Assembly: GCA_016779285.1 (NCBI GenBank)
Contig: JADHNV010000010.1
Span: forward strand, 1 to 19,768
Reading direction: 5' to 3'
Source: SAR86 cluster bacterium
GTDB lineage: Bacteria > Pseudomonadota > Gammaproteobacteria > Magnimaribacterales > D2472
DNA length: 19,768 bases
The notes under the pieces are model-generated. The model worked only from the letters and a program-made list of their open reading frames with translations. It was not told where the DNA came from and searched no databases. Shown here piece by piece: positions 7,581 to 19,768 of this stretch (positions are counted from its first letter, which is position 1; each line of letters starts with the position of its first letter). The position numbers were made by a program, and so were the translations under genes.

Positions 7581-9365
7581 ATGCAAAATTATAATTCATC
7601 AAATATCAAAACATTAGAATTTGATGCTCTCATAATCGGTGGAGGGGGCTCGGGAATGAGAACTTCTTTAGAACTAGCTAAATCTGGATTGAAGACTGCT
7701 GTTGTCTCAAAAGTTTTTCCAACTAGATCTCACACCGTATCAGCCCAAGGAGGAATTACATGCGCAATTGCAAGCGAAGACCCAAATGATGATTGGCGTT
7801 GGCACATGTATGACACTGTAAAAGGATCAGATTATATAGGGGATCAAGATGCAATTGAGTACATGTGTTCAGAGGGCCCAAAGGCAGTCTTTGAATTAGA
7901 GCATATGGGTTTACCTTTTTCTAGATTTGAAAATGGACGGATCTATCAACGACCTTTTGGAGGTCAATCAAAAGATTTTGGTAGAGGCGGTCAGGCGGCC
8001 AGAACATGTGCCGCGGCTGATAGGACTGGTCATGCCCTCCTTCATACTCTTTACCAGAATAATATCAAGGAAGGCTCTAATTTTCTGAACGAATGGTTTG
8101 CAGTAGATCTAGTCCTTAACCAACTAAAGGAAGTAACAGGTGTTATTGCATTCTCAATAGAATCCGGAGAAGTGGCTTATCTTAAATCTCAGGCAACAGT
8201 AATGGCTACTGGTGGAGCTGGAAGAATATACTCTTCCACCACAAATGCTCTTATAAATACCGGAGATGGTTTAGGTATGGCTTTAAGAGCTGGTTTTCCA
8301 GCCCAGGACATGGAAATGTGGCAATTTCATCCAACTGGAATTTATGGTGCAGGCTCCTTAGTCACTGAAGGTTGTCGAGGTGAGGGAGGTTACCTTGTAA
8401 ATGCCGATGGTGAAAGATTCATGGAAAGATATGCTCCTAATGCTAAGGATTTAGCTGGACGAGATGTAGTAGCAAGATCAATGGTATTAGAAATTTTGGA
8501 AGGACGAGGATGTGGTGAGAAAAAAGATCATGTGTTCCTCAAACTAGATCATTTAGGCTCAGATGTTCTAAATGCAAAGCTTCCCGGTATATGCGAGCTC
8601 TCAAGAACATTTGCTGGAGTTGATCCAATCTACAATCCAATCCCGGTTGTTCCGACATGTCATTATATGATGGGAGGTACGCCAACTAATATTCATGGCC
8701 AGGCTTTTACTCAATCTAAAGGGGCAGATGAAATTATTTCTGGTTTATTTTCAGTGGGCGAAGCAGCATGTGTTTCTGTTCACGGCGCTAACAGATTGGG
8801 TGGCAATTCTTTACTAGACCTGGTTGTGTTTGGAAGGGCTGCAGGGATTCATATTCAAGAAGCATTAAAAACTGGTGGTGGGGTCAAAGATGCAGACAGT
8901 GACGATGTTAATCAAGCGCTTGAGGGTCTGAATAAAATTAATTCATCAAATGACGGTTTTGAAGTGGCTGAGGTTAAGAGAGAGCTTCAATCAGTTATGC
9001 AGAATTATTTTGGTGTTTTCAGAAGAGGCGACTACATGGAAAAAGGCGTTTCAGCTTTAAGTGAAATTCGTGAAAAGGTTTCCAATCTTCATCTAAAAGA
9101 CAAAAGCATGGCTTTTAATACAAGCAGAGTAGAGGCACTAGAACTTCAGAATTTATTTGAAGTTGCTGAAGCAACTGCAATTGCATCATTCCAAAGAACA
9201 GAAAGCAGAGGAGCGCATGCAAGAGATGATTTCAAGGATCGTGATGATGAGAATTGGTTATGTCATTCTCTTTATGATCCTATCCAAAAAACTTTGAGTA
9301 AAAGAGATGTCAATTTTTCTCCTATTCAAGTTGACACTTTTGAACCAAAGGTAAGAACCTATTAA
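7581..9365 (+). CDS. sdhA: Succinate dehydrogenase flavoprotein subunit (SdhA)
   Basis: Catalytic subunit of complex II. It oxidises succinate to fumarate and passes electrons through covalently bound FAD to SdhB. I use ATG 7581 (594 residues, E. coli 588) rather than an in-frame TTG at 7569 that would overlap sdhD. The dinucleotide motif GGGGSGMR is at 20-27 and the FAD-attachment His51 is in [18 protein letters not shown] is at 246-253, and GRDVVARS at 293-300 holds the active-site Arg294 (E. coli Arg286). [22 protein letters not shown] and [12 protein letters not shown] complete the signature, ending KVRTY as in E. coli. The loop [15 protein letters not shown] is one residue longer than the E. 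coli loop, similar to some other lineages. All key residues are present. Confidence 0.97.
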   Translation: MQNYNSSNIKTLEFDALIIGGGGSGMRTSLELAKSGLKTAVVSKVFPTRSHTVSAQGGITCAIASEDPNDDWRWHMYDTVKGSDYIGDQDAIEYMCSEGPKAVFELEHMGLPFSRFENGRIYQRPFGGQSKDFGRGGQAARTCAAADRTGHALLHTLYQNNIKEGSNFLNEWFAVDLVLNQLKEVTGVIAFSIESGEVAYLKSQATVMATGGAGRIYSSTTNALINTGDGLGMALRAGFPAQDMEMWQFHPTGIYGAGSLVTEGCRGEGGYLVNADGERFMERYAPNAKDLAGRDVVARSMVLEILEGRGCGEKKDHVFLKLDHLGSDVLNAKLPGICELSRTFAGVDPIYNPIPVVPTCHYMMGGTPTNIHGQAFTQSKGADEIISGLFSVGEAACVSVHGANRLGGNSLLDLVVFGRAAGIHIQEALKTGGGVKDADSDDVNQALEGLNKINSSNDGFEVAEVKRELQSVMQNYFGVFRRGDYMEKGVSALSEIREKVSNLHLKDKSMAFNTSRVEALELQNLFEVAEATAIASFQRTESRGAHARDDFKDRDDENWLCHSLYDPIQKTLSKRDVNFSPIQVDTFEPKVRTY

Positions 9366-9383
9366 TTATATTTGAGATTAAAA

Positions 9384-10121
9384 ATGATTGATGTAAATAT
9401 TTATAGATACAATCCTGAAACAGATAAGTTTCCTTATACCCAAACATACACTATCAAAAAACCTGAAAAGGACATTATGTTGCTTGAATTATTAAATATT
9501 CTAAAAGAGCAGGATTCCTCAATCTCATATAGAAGATCTTGTAGAGAGGGAGTATGTGGTTCTGATGGAATGAATATTAATGGCAAGAATGGGCTCGCTT
9601 GCATAACTCCTATTTCTCAAGCAATCAAAAAAAATAAGATCGAACTTAGGCCGCTGCCTGGTTTGCCTGTTATACGTGATTTAGTTGTTGATATGACTGA
9701 ATTCTACGCCCAGTATGACAAGATCAAACCTTTTCTGCAAAATGAAACACAACCTCCTGCTCAAGAAAGATTACAATCTCCAGCAGACAGAGATAAGCTC
9801 GATGGTCTATATGAGTGCATATTATGCGCATGCTGCTCAACAAGCTGCCCATCTTTTTGGTGGAATCCTGACAAATTTGTCGGCCCAGCTGCTTTGTTAC
9901 AGGCCTATAGATTCATTGCTGATTCAAGAGACACAAAAACTGCTGAACGGCTTGAGGGTCTTTCTGATCCATTCAGCGTTTACAGATGCCATGGAATTAT
10001 GAATTGCGTGAATGTTTGCCCAAAAGACTTAAATCCTAATCATGCAATAGGCGAAATTAAGTCAATGCTGTTATCTAATAAGAAAAAAGAAAATATTATA
10101 GTGTCTGATGGCTTGGGCTGA
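9384..10121 (+). CDS. sdhB: Succinate dehydrogenase iron-sulfur subunit (SdhB)
   Basis: Iron-sulfur subunit that carries electrons from SdhA's FAD to ubiquinone at the SdhC/D interface. I choose ATG 9384 (245 residues; E. coli 238) over the in-frame TTG at 9372, because MIDVNIYRYNPETD aligns with the E. coli start and a GAG lies 7 bases upstream. The 2Fe-2S ligands are Cys53, Cys58, Asp61 and Cys73 (SCREGVCGSDG and GLACI). The 4Fe-4S ligands are Cys145, Cys148, Cys151 and Cys212, and the 3Fe-4S ligands are Cys155, Cys202 and Cys208, all at family spacing. PLPGLPVIRDLVVDM is at 90-104. A tail of about 10 residues beyond the E. coli end is lysine-rich and then hydrophobic. sucA follows after 8 bp. 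Confidence 0.96.
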   Translation: MIDVNIYRYNPETDKFPYTQTYTIKKPEKDIMLLELLNILKEQDSSISYRRSCREGVCGSDGMNINGKNGLACITPISQAIKKNKIELRPLPGLPVIRDLVVDMTEFYAQYDKIKPFLQNETQPPAQERLQSPADRDKLDGLYECILCACCSTSCPSFWWNPDKFVGPAALLQAYRFIADSRDTKTAERLEGLSDPFSVYRCHGIMNCVNVCPKDLNPNHAIGEIKSMLLSNKKKENIIVSDGLG

Positions 10122-10129
10122 TCTAAAAA

Positions 10130-12940
10130 ATGAATAATATGGAGACATTCTGGTCAACCTCTCATGCCGCAGGTGCACAAAGCTCATATCTAGAATCTCT
10201 GTATGAATCATATTTAGATAATCCATTATCAGTTCCTGATGATTGGAAAATTTACTTTGACTCATTACCTAGGGTTAATGGATCGAAAAAAGAGGTTTCG
10301 CACAAAGAGATTGTTAACAGATTCAAAGAAGGAGAGGTTAATCCTTCTATAAAACCTGCTATACGTAGCAGCGTTAACTCAAACCAAATCCAAGTTATTA
10401 AGCTGATACAAGCATACCGAAATAGAGGTCATCAAAAGGCTAAATTAGATCCATTGGGACTAAAACCAATACGACACTGTGACGATTTAGATCTTAGCTT
10501 CTATGATCTAGATGAATCAAACCTCTCAGATGTATTTGATACAGATACATTAAAGATAGGAAAAGATTCAGCAACTTTGTCTGAAATTATTCAGGCTTTA
10601 GAGGCAATATATTGCAATACTTTAGGAATAGAATATAACTATATTTCATCTCTAGAGGAAAGGACTTGGTTCCAAAATAGGCTTGAACCAAATCTAGGGA
10701 AACTGCATTTTGAGCCAGACGAACAAAAATATATTTTAAAACGTTTAAGCTCAGCTGAAGGTCTTGCAAAATTTTTGTCTGCTAGATATCCAGGCATGAA
10801 AAGATTTGGAATTGATGGTGCAGAATCTCTTATCCCCTTGGTTGATAGCTTGATACAGAACTGCGGAATTTTTGGAGCTGAACAAATTTGTTTTGGTATG
10901 GCGCATAGAGGCAGATTGAACTTACTGGTCAACGTATTGGGTAAACCGCCCAAAGAATTATTTTCTGCGTTTGAGGAGGATTTCGAATTAGAGGGAGCAA
11001 GCTCGGGCGATGTAAAATATCATCTAGGTTTTTCATCGAATATATTAACTCCCAATGGAGAAGTTCACGTCTCTTTGGCAAACAATCCTTCACATCTTGA
11101 GATTGTTGATCCTGTAGTCTTAGGATCAGTTAGAGGAAGGCAGGATAGATTAAAAGATACGAAAAAAGAGCTTGTTGTTCCAATTTTAATTCATGGTGAC
11201 GCATCATTTTCTGGTCAAGGCGTGGTAATGGAAACCCTTCAAATGTCTCAAACTAGAGGTTATGGAGTTGGCGGTTCAATACATGTAATAGTTAATAATC
11301 AGATTGGATTTACCACCTCTAATGAAGAGGACTCTAGATCAACACAGTATGCGACCGATGTCGCAAAAATGATTGAAGCACCTATACTTCATGTTAATGG
11401 AGATGATCCAGAAATGGTTGTTTTTGCAGCTAAATTAGCATGCGAATACAGGTACAACTTTAAAAAAGATATTATTTTAGATCTTTTTTGCTATAGAAGA
11501 AGAGGCCACAATGAAGCTGATGACCCATCAGCAACGCAACCAATAATGTATCAAAAAATTGCCAATCATCCATCTGTAAAAACTTCATATCAAGAAAAAC
11601 TTATTCTGTCTGGAGTTACTAATGAGTCTGAGTGCAATGAAATTGAAAAGAAATATAGAGCTAGTTTAGAAGATGGCGACTCTGTCGCACACAACTTAGC
11701 AACACAACCTAATGAATCGATGTGGTTTGATTGGACTCCATATATAAATCAAAGTGCAGATGAAAAAATTGAATCTGCTTTTAATCAACAAAGGTTTAAA
11801 GAGCTTGCTCAAATAGCTTTTACCCCTCCAAAGGATTTCGTCTTGCAAAGGCAGGTAGAAAAAATCTTTGCAGATAGAATTGAAATGATGAAAGGAAATA
11901 TTCCTGTGAATTGGGGATTTGCTGAAAATATGGCTTATGCAACCTTGCTTGATCAAGGCTATCCCATTAGATTTTCCGGTCAAGATGTTAGAAGAGGAAC
12001 ATTTTCTCATCGTCATGCAGTGGTGCTAAATCAAAAAGATGGTATTGGATCCATCCCATTAACTGAAATTGCAAACAATGCTGATACAACTATAGATATT
12101 TATGATTCCCTTCTTTCTGAAGAAGCGGTGCTAGGATTTGAATATGGTTATTCTGCTACCAGACCATCTGGTCTAGTAATTTGGGAAGCGCAGTTTGGAG
12201 ATTTTGTTAATGGAGCGCAAGTAGTTATAGATCAATTTATCGTTTCCGCTGAGCACAAATGGGAAAGGCTTTCTGGGCTAGTGATGCTTCTTCCGCATGG
12301 TTATGAGGGCCAGGGTCCAGAGCATAGCAGCGCAAGATTAGAAAGGTTTTTACAATTATGTGCTAATGAAAATATTCAAGTATGTGTTCCCAGCACCCCA
12401 TCGCAGATATATCACTTGCTAAGGTTGCAAACAATCCGAAAAATGAGAAGACCGCTAGTTATTATTTCTCCAAAAAGTTTATTAAGAAACCCTAAAGCTA
12501 TTTCCACATTAGAAAATCTTACAGATGGATCTTTTGAATATGTCATAGATGATAATTATGTAAATGATGAGCTAGTCGAAAAAATTATTATGTGTTCAGG
12601 CAAAGTATTTTATGATCTAGAAAGCAAAAGAGAAGAGCTTGAAATTCAAAATATTGCTCTTGTAAGAGTGGAGCAATTATATCCCTTTCCATATGACTCA
12701 CTAGAGAAAATCATCAAGCAATACAAGAATGCTAATAAATTTATTTGGTGTCAGGAAGAACCCAGTAATCAAGGGAGCTGGCTTAGTCATCGCCATAGGT
12801 TGCAACAGGTATTAGATAAGATCAATGCTGCAGAGATAAAATTAGTTAGCAGACCGGCTTCAGCTGCTCCAGCGGTTGGTCTTAATAAATTACATAATCA
12901 ACAACAAGAAGCTTTGATTACCGAAGCTTTAACATCTTAG
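10130..12940 (+). CDS. sucA: 2-oxoglutarate dehydrogenase E1 component (SucA)
   Basis: Thiamine-diphosphate-dependent decarboxylase (E1) of the 2-oxoglutarate dehydrogenase complex. It converts 2-oxoglutarate to CO2 and passes a succinyl group to the lipoyl arm of SucB. The length of 936 matches E. coli (933). The N-terminal SucB-binding segment ([15 protein letters not shown], 18-32) is present, as is [14 protein letters not shown] at 97-110. GMAHRGRLN at 256-264 carries the active-site His259, and NPSHLE holds His322. The ThDP-binding region runs from GDASFSGQG at 356-364 to VNNQIGF at 388-394. The transketolase-like C-terminal half includes [23 protein letters not shown] and [13 protein letters not shown] second in-frame ATG at 10139 is a possible start; no Shine-Dalgarno sequence decides between them. 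Confidence 0.97.
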   Translation: MNNMETFWSTSHAAGAQSSYLESLYESYLDNPLSVPDDWKIYFDSLPRVNGSKKEVSHKEIVNRFKEGEVNPSIKPAIRSSVNSNQIQVIKLIQAYRNRGHQKAKLDPLGLKPIRHCDDLDLSFYDLDESNLSDVFDTDTLKIGKDSATLSEIIQALEAIYCNTLGIEYNYISSLEERTWFQNRLEPNLGKLHFEPDEQKYILKRLSSAEGLAKFLSARYPGMKRFGIDGAESLIPLVDSLIQNCGIFGAEQICFGMAHRGRLNLLVNVLGKPPKELFSAFEEDFELEGASSGDVKYHLGFSSNILTPNGEVHVSLANNPSHLEIVDPVVLGSVRGRQDRLKDTKKELVVPILIHGDASFSGQGVVMETLQMSQTRGYGVGGSIHVIVNNQIGFTTSNEEDSRSTQYATDVAKMIEAPILHVNGDDPEMVVFAAKLACEYRYNFKKDIILDLFCYRRRGHNEADDPSATQPIMYQKIANHPSVKTSYQEKLILSGVTNESECNEIEKKYRASLEDGDSVAHNLATQPNESMWFDWTPYINQSADEKIESAFNQQRFKELAQIAFTPPKDFVLQRQVEKIFADRIEMMKGNIPVNWGFAENMAYATLLDQGYPIRFSGQDVRRGTFSHRHAVVLNQKDGIGSIPLTEIANNADTTIDIYDSLLSEEAVLGFEYGYSATRPSGLVIWEAQFGDFVNGAQVVIDQFIVSAEHKWERLSGLVMLLPHGYEGQGPEHSSARLERFLQLCANENIQVCVPSTPSQIYHLLRLQTIRKMRRPLVIISPKSLLRNPKAISTLENLTDGSFEYVIDDNYVNDELVEKIIMCSGKVFYDLESKREELEIQNIALVRVEQLYPFPYDSLEKIIKQYKNANKFIWCQEEPSNQGSWLSHRHRLQQVLDKINAAEIKLVSRPASAAPAVGLNKLHNQQQEALITEALTS

Positions 12941-12951
12941 AGAGAAAAATT

Positions 12952-14184
12952 ATGCCAATCGAAATAAAATCTCCAACATTTCCAGAATCTGTAGTAGATG
13001 GAACTATTGCAAATTGGGTTAAAAAAGAAGGTGAGCCCGTAAAGCAAGATGAAGTTATTGCTGAAATTGAAACCGATAAAGTTGTCCTAGAGGTTATTGC
13101 TCCTTTTGATGGGGTTCTATCTAAAGTTATAAAACCTGCTGGGGAGATTGTGCTAAGCGCTGAATTGATAGCAGAGTTTCAAAAAGATGGTGAGACTGAT
13201 AGTAAAATATCATTGCAAGCAGATAGCTTGCCTGAGCCTAATAATAAGATCGAAACAGATGGTGTTAAGCCCATTGAAAATCAATCTTTGTCTAATGGTC
13301 CTGCGGTAAAAAAATTATTAAAAGAGCACGATTTAGATGAGAGTAGCATTGATGGTTCAGGAAAAGATGGAAGAATTACCAAGGCAGATATAGTGAACCA
13401 TCTTGATGAGTCTTCAGAGAATACAAAAAATGAACAAAAAATTCATTCTCCCGCATCTGATTCATCCTCTATTTCTTCGATTGATCGGATAGAAGAGAGG
13501 GTGCCAATGTCTAGGTTGCGTTCAACTATTGCTAGTAGGTTGTTAAGCGTAAAGCAAGAAACTGCAATGCTAACAACATTCAATGAAGTTAATTTAAAAC
13601 CCATCAAAGATTTAAGAGCTCAATATGGCGAAGATTTTTATGCCAAGCATGAAGTAAAGCTTGGGTTTATGGGGTTTTTTGTTTTAGCAGCAGTTCAAGC
13701 GCTGAAAAAGTTTCCTGTGGTAAATGCTTCCATAGACGGAAGTGATATTGTTTATCATGGTTATCAAGATATAGGTGTAGCTGTTTCCACAGAAAGAGGT
13801 CTTGTAGTTCCAGTGATCAGAAATGCAAATAATTTAGGAATAGCAGATGTTGAAAAATCAATCTCAGATTATTCAGACAAAGCGAGGAGCGGCAAGCTTT
13901 CAATTGCTGAAATGCAAGGAGGCACCTTCACTATTTCTAACGGAGGTGTTTTTGGTTCCTTGCTATCTACCCCTATTTTGAATGCTCCTCAGACAGCTAT
14001 TTTAGGAATGCACACTATTCAAGATAGGCCCGTTGCGTTAGAGGGCGAAGTCGTGATTCGACCAATGATGTATCTTGCTCTAAGTTATGATCACAGATTA
14101 TTAGATGGTAAGGAAGCTGTTGCATTTTTAATCTCCATCAAAGATCAATTAGAATCACCAGAAAAACTCCTTTTAAATTTATGA
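12952..14184 (+). CDS. sucB: 2-oxoglutarate dehydrogenase E2, dihydrolipoyllysine succinyltransferase (SucB)
   Basis: Core of the 2-oxoglutarate dehydrogenase complex; it transfers the succinyl group from the lipoyl arm to CoA. There is one lipoyl domain at about 1-76 with the lipoylated Lys43 in [12 protein letters not shown] flexible acidic/polar linker follows, then a peripheral-subunit-binding domain at about 115-151 ([14 protein letters not shown], then [11 protein letters not shown]), a second Ser-rich linker and the catalytic domain from about 180 to 410. The catalytic DHRLLDG motif supplies His381 and Asp385 (E. coli His375/Asp379). The length of 410 matches E. coli (405). AGAGAG upstream of the ATG is a fair ribosome-binding site. 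It lies between sucA and the E3 gene, so all three parts of the complex are encoded together. Confidence 0.97.
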   Translation: MPIEIKSPTFPESVVDGTIANWVKKEGEPVKQDEVIAEIETDKVVLEVIAPFDGVLSKVIKPAGEIVLSAELIAEFQKDGETDSKISLQADSLPEPNNKIETDGVKPIENQSLSNGPAVKKLLKEHDLDESSIDGSGKDGRITKADIVNHLDESSENTKNEQKIHSPASDSSSISSIDRIEERVPMSRLRSTIASRLLSVKQETAMLTTFNEVNLKPIKDLRAQYGEDFYAKHEVKLGFMGFFVLAAVQALKKFPVVNASIDGSDIVYHGYQDIGVAVSTERGLVVPVIRNANNLGIADVEKSISDYSDKARSGKLSIAEMQGGTFTISNGGVFGSLLSTPILNAPQTAILGMHTIQDRPVALEGEVVIRPMMYLALSYDHRLLDGKEAVAFLISIKDQLESPEKLLLNL

Positions 14185-14190
14185 GAATAA

Positions 14191-16768
<2,578 letters not shown>

Positions 16769-16772
<4 letters not shown>

Positions 16773-17638
16773 GTATATTGGTAGATAAAAATACACGTCT
16801 TTTGGTTCAAGGTTTTACTGGTTCTCAAGCTACCATGCATTCAGAGCAATCGATTGAGTATGGAACGAATATTGTTGGAGGTGTAACGCCCGGTAAAGGA
16901 GGACAAACACATTTGGGAGTTCCCGTATTTAATTCAGTTCATGAGGCTGTTGAAGCAGTGAGGCCTAATGCCTCTATCATTTTTGTTCCAGCGCAATTTT
17001 GTAAAGACTCTATTCTAGAAGCTGCTGATGCAGGCATTAAATTAATAATCTGTATCACAGAGGGAGTGCCAACTTTAGATATGCTAATTGTTAAAAAGAG
17101 AATTGACGAACTGGGAATAACCTTAATAGGACCTAACTGTCCTGGAGTCATTACTCCAGGCGAGGCAAAATTAGGAATAATGCCAGGTAGCATTCACATG
17201 AAAGGCTCGGTTGGAATTATTTCTAGATCTGGCACTTTGACTTATGAAGCTGTGAAGCAAACAAGTGACTTAGGTCTTGGTCAAAGTACATGCGTTGGTA
17301 TCGGAGGTGATCCAATACCAGGAACCTCTTTTATCGATGTTTTAAAAATGATGCAAGAAGATCAGCAGACTAAAGCTATTGTTATGGTAGGTGAAATCGG
17401 AGGAACCGCTGAAGAAGAAGCAGCAGAATATATTAAAAACCATGTTTCCAAACCAGTAATTTCATACATAGCTGGACAAACAGCACCAGCAGGAAAGAGG
17501 ATGGGGCATGCAGGCGCTATTATTGCAGGCGGTAAGGGCACTGCTGCAGATAAAATTAAAAAACTTGAAGAATGCGGGGTTCACATTGCCGAAAATTTAC
17601 TTCAAGTTGGAGCAAAGGTTAAGGAAGTGTTGAGCTAG
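16769..17638 (+). CDS. sucD: Succinyl-CoA synthetase alpha subunit (SucD)
   Basis: CoA-binding and phosphohistidine-carrying subunit of succinyl-CoA ligase; partner of SucC. The length of 289 is identical to E. coli. An N-terminal CoA-binding Rossmann domain begins with [16 protein letters not shown] at 11-26, then [15 protein letters not shown] at 31-45 and [12 protein letters not shown] at 121-132. The phosphorylated histidine is His247 in [16 protein letters not shown], and MVGEIGG at 206-212 marks the subunit-contact region. It is the last gene of the TCA operon. No hairpin-plus-T-run terminator follows; the stop lies inside the convergent MATE gene, whose last 20 bp it overlaps. Confidence 0.97.
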
Positions 17639-19022
17639 ATTTAGTTATAAGCTTATTAGCAACATAATTAAGTCTTGGAATAATTAAGGCTGCAAATGCT
17701 GTAAGCCCGGTTATCATCCCTATCCAAATACCGGCAGCACCTAGTGGATCTCCAAAGAAGCCATAGTAGGTTAGATAATATCCTGCAGGTAAGGCAATCA
17801 GCCAATAAGTGAAAATTAACATTAGCATTGGAGCAAAAGTATCCTTGTATCCTCTTAAGCTTCCCAAAGCACCCATCTGCATGCCATCAGGAATTTGAAA
17901 GATCGCTGCAAAGAGTAAAAGATTTATTGCTATCGCTATAACAGTCAAATCTTCGGAATACATAGACACAAGAGCCTCTTTAAAAGACAGTATTATTAAA
18001 GTATTCAAAATTGCACCAACCAAGCAAATCAATATAGCGATGTGAGAGGCATATTTGGCTTTACCTAACTCTTGTTCACCAACTAAATTACCTATTCTTG
18101 TTGCGGCAGCTAGACCAAAGGATAATGGCAAAATAAATAAAACACTTGCAATATTTATTGCCACGGTATGAGCGCTAATCACTGTTGCGCCAAGCGATCC
18201 CAGTATCAATGCTGCCCCTGAAAACATGCTTAATTCTACAAATACTCCAAATCCAATAGGCACACCTAATTTAAGCGCCTCTTTTGTAGTGTCTTTATTG
18301 GGGCCAGAAAATTTTGAAAATAATCTTGTTGGCTTATATTCTTTCTTCTTAAGGATTACTAATATTAAAACAAACAAACCAATAATTATATTTATTGAAG
18401 TTGCAATTCCGCAGCCTACTCCACCCATTGGAGGCACTCCAAAATACCCATAGACAAAAATAATATCCAGAGGAATATTTAGCAACATACCAATAAATGC
18501 AACCCAAAATACTGGAAGAGTCAAACCCATGCCTTCGCTGTAGCAACGAAGACAAGTAAATAGCATGTTAGCGATAAAACCAAAAGACATTGCTTTTAAA
18601 TATCCATCTGAAATCTGAGCAATATTTTCTTCAATATCAAAGTAAGGAATCAAAAAACTCAGATTTCTGTATAGAACGAATCCAATAAAACCTAAAGCTA
18701 TGCTAACCCATAATATTTCTCTAACCTTTTGACCAATTTCTTCAAATTTTTTTGCTCCAAATAGTTGAGCAACTATAGGAGTGACTGCAAATAAACAGCC
18801 ACCAAGCAGAAAATAAAAAGGCATGGATAGGGCATTTCCTATCGCCAATCCAGATAAATCGAGCGCACTGGCTCGTCCAGCGACAATGGTATCAGTAACT
18901 CCCATCCCCATGTATGAAATTTGGGATCCATAGATAGGTATACCTATTTTTAGAAGTTGCTTTAGCTCTTTTAGTAATTTTTTCAAAAAAATAAGCCCAG
19001 AAATTTCTCGGTACTTTATCAT
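17619..19022 (-). CDS. MATE family efflux transporter, NorM/MdtK type
   Basis: Cation-coupled inner-membrane multidrug exporter of about 12 transmembrane segments, 467 residues. The NorM-type acidic residues are kept: Asp44 in TM1 ([11 protein letters not shown]. coli/Vibrio GFVDT), Glu263 in FVELSMF (Vibrio Glu255) and Asp379 in QIPDGMQ (Vibrio Asp371). LTPVVAQLNG-like [10 protein letters not shown] at 81-90 and GSLRGYKD at 387-394 are further family motifs. A strong Shine-Dalgarno sequence supports the ATG at 19022; a TTG 12 codons later (18986) would give a more typical N terminus but lacks that site. Its substrate cannot be told. It runs against the operons to its left, and its 3' end overlaps sucD by 20 bp. 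The base composition by eye is like its neighbours. Confidence 0.93.
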   Translation of the reverse strand: MIKYREISGLIFLKKLLKELKQLLKIGIPIYGSQISYMGMGVTDTIVAGRASALDLSGLAIGNALSMPFYFLLGGCLFAVTPIVAQLFGAKKFEEIGQKVREILWVSIALGFIGFVLYRNLSFLIPYFDIEENIAQISDGYLKAMSFGFIANMLFTCLRCYSEGMGLTLPVFWVAFIGMLLNIPLDIIFVYGYFGVPPMGGVGCGIATSINIIIGLFVLILVILKKKEYKPTRLFSKFSGPNKDTTKEALKLGVPIGFGVFVELSMFSGAALILGSLGATVISAHTVAINIASVLFILPLSFGLAAATRIGNLVGEQELGKAKYASHIAILICLVGAILNTLIILSFKEALVSMYSEDLTVIAIAINLLLFAAIFQIPDGMQMGALGSLRGYKDTFAPMLMLIFTYWLIALPAGYYLTYYGFFGDPLGAAGIWIGMITGLTAFAALIIPRLNYVANKLITKSSSTLP

Positions 19023-19030
19023 ATAAGAAT

Positions 19031-19036
19031 CACCTC
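19031..19036 (-). promoter_or_regulatory. Shine-Dalgarno sequence of the MATE gene
   Basis: Read on the minus strand, GAGGTG stands 8 bases before the ATG at 19022. It is the best ribosome-binding site in the window and decides the MATE start. Confidence 0.75.
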
Positions 19037-19039
19037 AAA

Positions 19040-19768
19040 ATGGAGAAATAAAATTAGAAAAGATAGTCGACCATATTGGCTAAAAAAAATTATATCTAAG
19101 CTTACTAAGCTGTATGTCAATCACTTCCTTAGACCTCAATTTAAAAATCTTGGAAAAGGGACGGTATTTTTTAAACCTCAATTTATTAAGTTATTTGGTT
19201 CAAATATTTCTGTTGGTGATTTTCCTACTTTTATTTCCGCCCCTGATGCATACATTCAAATAACAAGTTGGGATACTGGAGATTGGAATGGTGAAGTTGA
19301 CATTGGGAACTATGTGTTAATTTCTCCTGGAGTAAGAATTATGGCTGCTGATAAAATCTCAATCGGAGATTCATGTATGTTTGGTCATGGTTCATGCATA
19401 ACTGATGCTGATTGGCATGGAATTTACGATAGAACAAAGGTTGTTGGCGATCCTCGGCCTGTTGTTCTTGAAGAAAATGTATGGGTTGGCGAAGATGCAA
19501 TGATTTGCAAGGGTGTTAGGATTGGAGCAAATAGCATTATTGGAGCTCGATCAGTTGTCACAAAAGATGTTCCAAATAATACAATTTATGCTGGCAATCC
19601 CGCGACACTTATTAGAAATCTTGATGAGGGTGAGTTTATTAGCAGAAAAAACTTTTTTCAGGATCCCATAAAATTAGCTCGTGACTTTGACTTACTTGAT
19701 CGCTACTCTCTTGGAAATAACAGTATCTGGGGGTGGATTAAAAGTAATATCTGGAGAGATAAGTCCCA
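19040..19768 (+). CDS. Left-handed beta-helix (hexapeptide) acyltransferase, start unclear, 3' end missing
   Basis: The frame read from 19044 to the window edge (about 241 codons, no stop) encodes a hexapeptide-repeat acyltransferase of the maltose/galactoside acetyltransferase (WbbJ-like) kind. A basic helical N-terminal part with LRPQFKNLGKGTVFF leads into repeated turns: VDIGNYVLISPGVRI, ISIGDSCMFGHGSCI, VVLEENVWVGEDAMI and VRIGANSIIGARSVV. The closing YAGNPATLIRNL is typical of the family. ADWHGIYDR holds the likely catalytic His (codon 19416-19418). A C-terminal region of over 50 residues (FFQDPIKLARDFDLLDRY) extends past the helix. The frame is open from 18978 but has no ATG, GTG or TTG before GTG 19314, which is inside the catalytic domain. 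An ATG at 19040 is one frame off and meets TAA after three codons. The gene may be frameshifted, may use a rare start, or may hold a sequencing error. Acceptor unknown. Confidence 0.75.
19089..19120 (-). promoter_or_regulatory. Candidate sigma70 promoter of the MATE gene
   Basis: On the minus strand a perfect TTGACA (19115-19120) is followed by a perfect TATAAT (19089-19094). The spacer is 20 bp, longer than the preferred 17, which lowers the confidence. If used, transcription would start near 19080 and give a leader of about 60 bases containing the GAGGTG site. The promoter would lie inside the 5' part of the divergent acyltransferase frame. Confidence 0.4.

Noticed and set aside
9372..9383. 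Upstream TTG start for sdhB
   Set aside because: ATG 9384 aligns with the family start and has a GAG at suitable distance.
9715..10002. A 95-codon plus-strand open frame inside sdhB
   Set aside because: It lies wholly within sdhB in another frame, has no family features, and sdhB's cluster motifs explain the sequence.
10639..10953. A 104-codon minus-strand frame opposite sucA
   Set aside because: SucA is continuous and conserved through this stretch; the antisense frame shows no family feature.
18226..18453. A 75-codon plus-strand frame opposite the MATE gene
   Set aside because: Antisense shadow of a transmembrane-coding region with no own ribosome-binding site or motifs.

Overview
The window looks like a stretch of core chromosome from an AT-rich, tightly packed gammaproteobacterium. 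Two signs support this. First, the gene order rlmN-rodZ-ispG-hisS-yfgM-bamB-der is the classic gammaproteobacterial order. Second, sdhCDAB runs directly into sucAB-lpd-sucCD. Very short or negative intergenic distances, low GC by eye and short proteins suggest a streamlined marine lineage such as SAR86. That placement is inference; no rRNA or other taxonomic marker is present.

Layout. (1) 1-6792, plus strand: the 3' part of rlmN (rRNA/tRNA adenine C2 methylation), a shortened RodZ-like protein, ispG (isoprenoid precursors), hisS (His-tRNA synthetase), a YfgM/ancillary SecYEG translocon-type TPR protein, bamB (outer-membrane protein assembly) and der (50S biogenesis GTPase). Neighbours overlap by 4 bp or are separated by 3-14 bp, so this is probably one transcription unit. 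(2) 6793-6850: the largest gap between plus-strand genes, 58 bp, with two TATAAT-like hexamers that could serve the next operon. (3) 6851-17638, plus strand: nine TCA-cycle genes, sdhC-sdhD-sdhA-sdhB-sucA-sucB-lpdA-sucC-sucD. They encode the steps from 2-oxoglutarate to fumarate with delivery of electrons to quinone. All junctions are overlaps or gaps of at most 18 bp. (4) 17619-19022, minus strand: a NorM/MdtK-type MATE efflux protein whose 3' end overlaps the 3' end of sucD by 20 bp. (5) About 19040 to the window end, plus strand: a left-handed beta-helix (hexapeptide) acyltransferase, divergent from the MATE gene and cut by the window edge. Its reading frame has no usual start codon at the expected place.

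Together the genes cover housekeeping work (translation, envelope assembly, isoprenoids, ribosome maturation) and aerobic central metabolism; the right end begins what may be an envelope/efflux accessory segment. I see no RNA genes, mobile elements, CRISPR arrays, attachment sites or obvious intrinsic terminators, and no stretch over 300 bp without a gene. I find no convincing undescribed multi-gene system. The points most worth checking are the acyltransferase start, the truncated RodZ, and the tail-to-tail overlap without a terminator.
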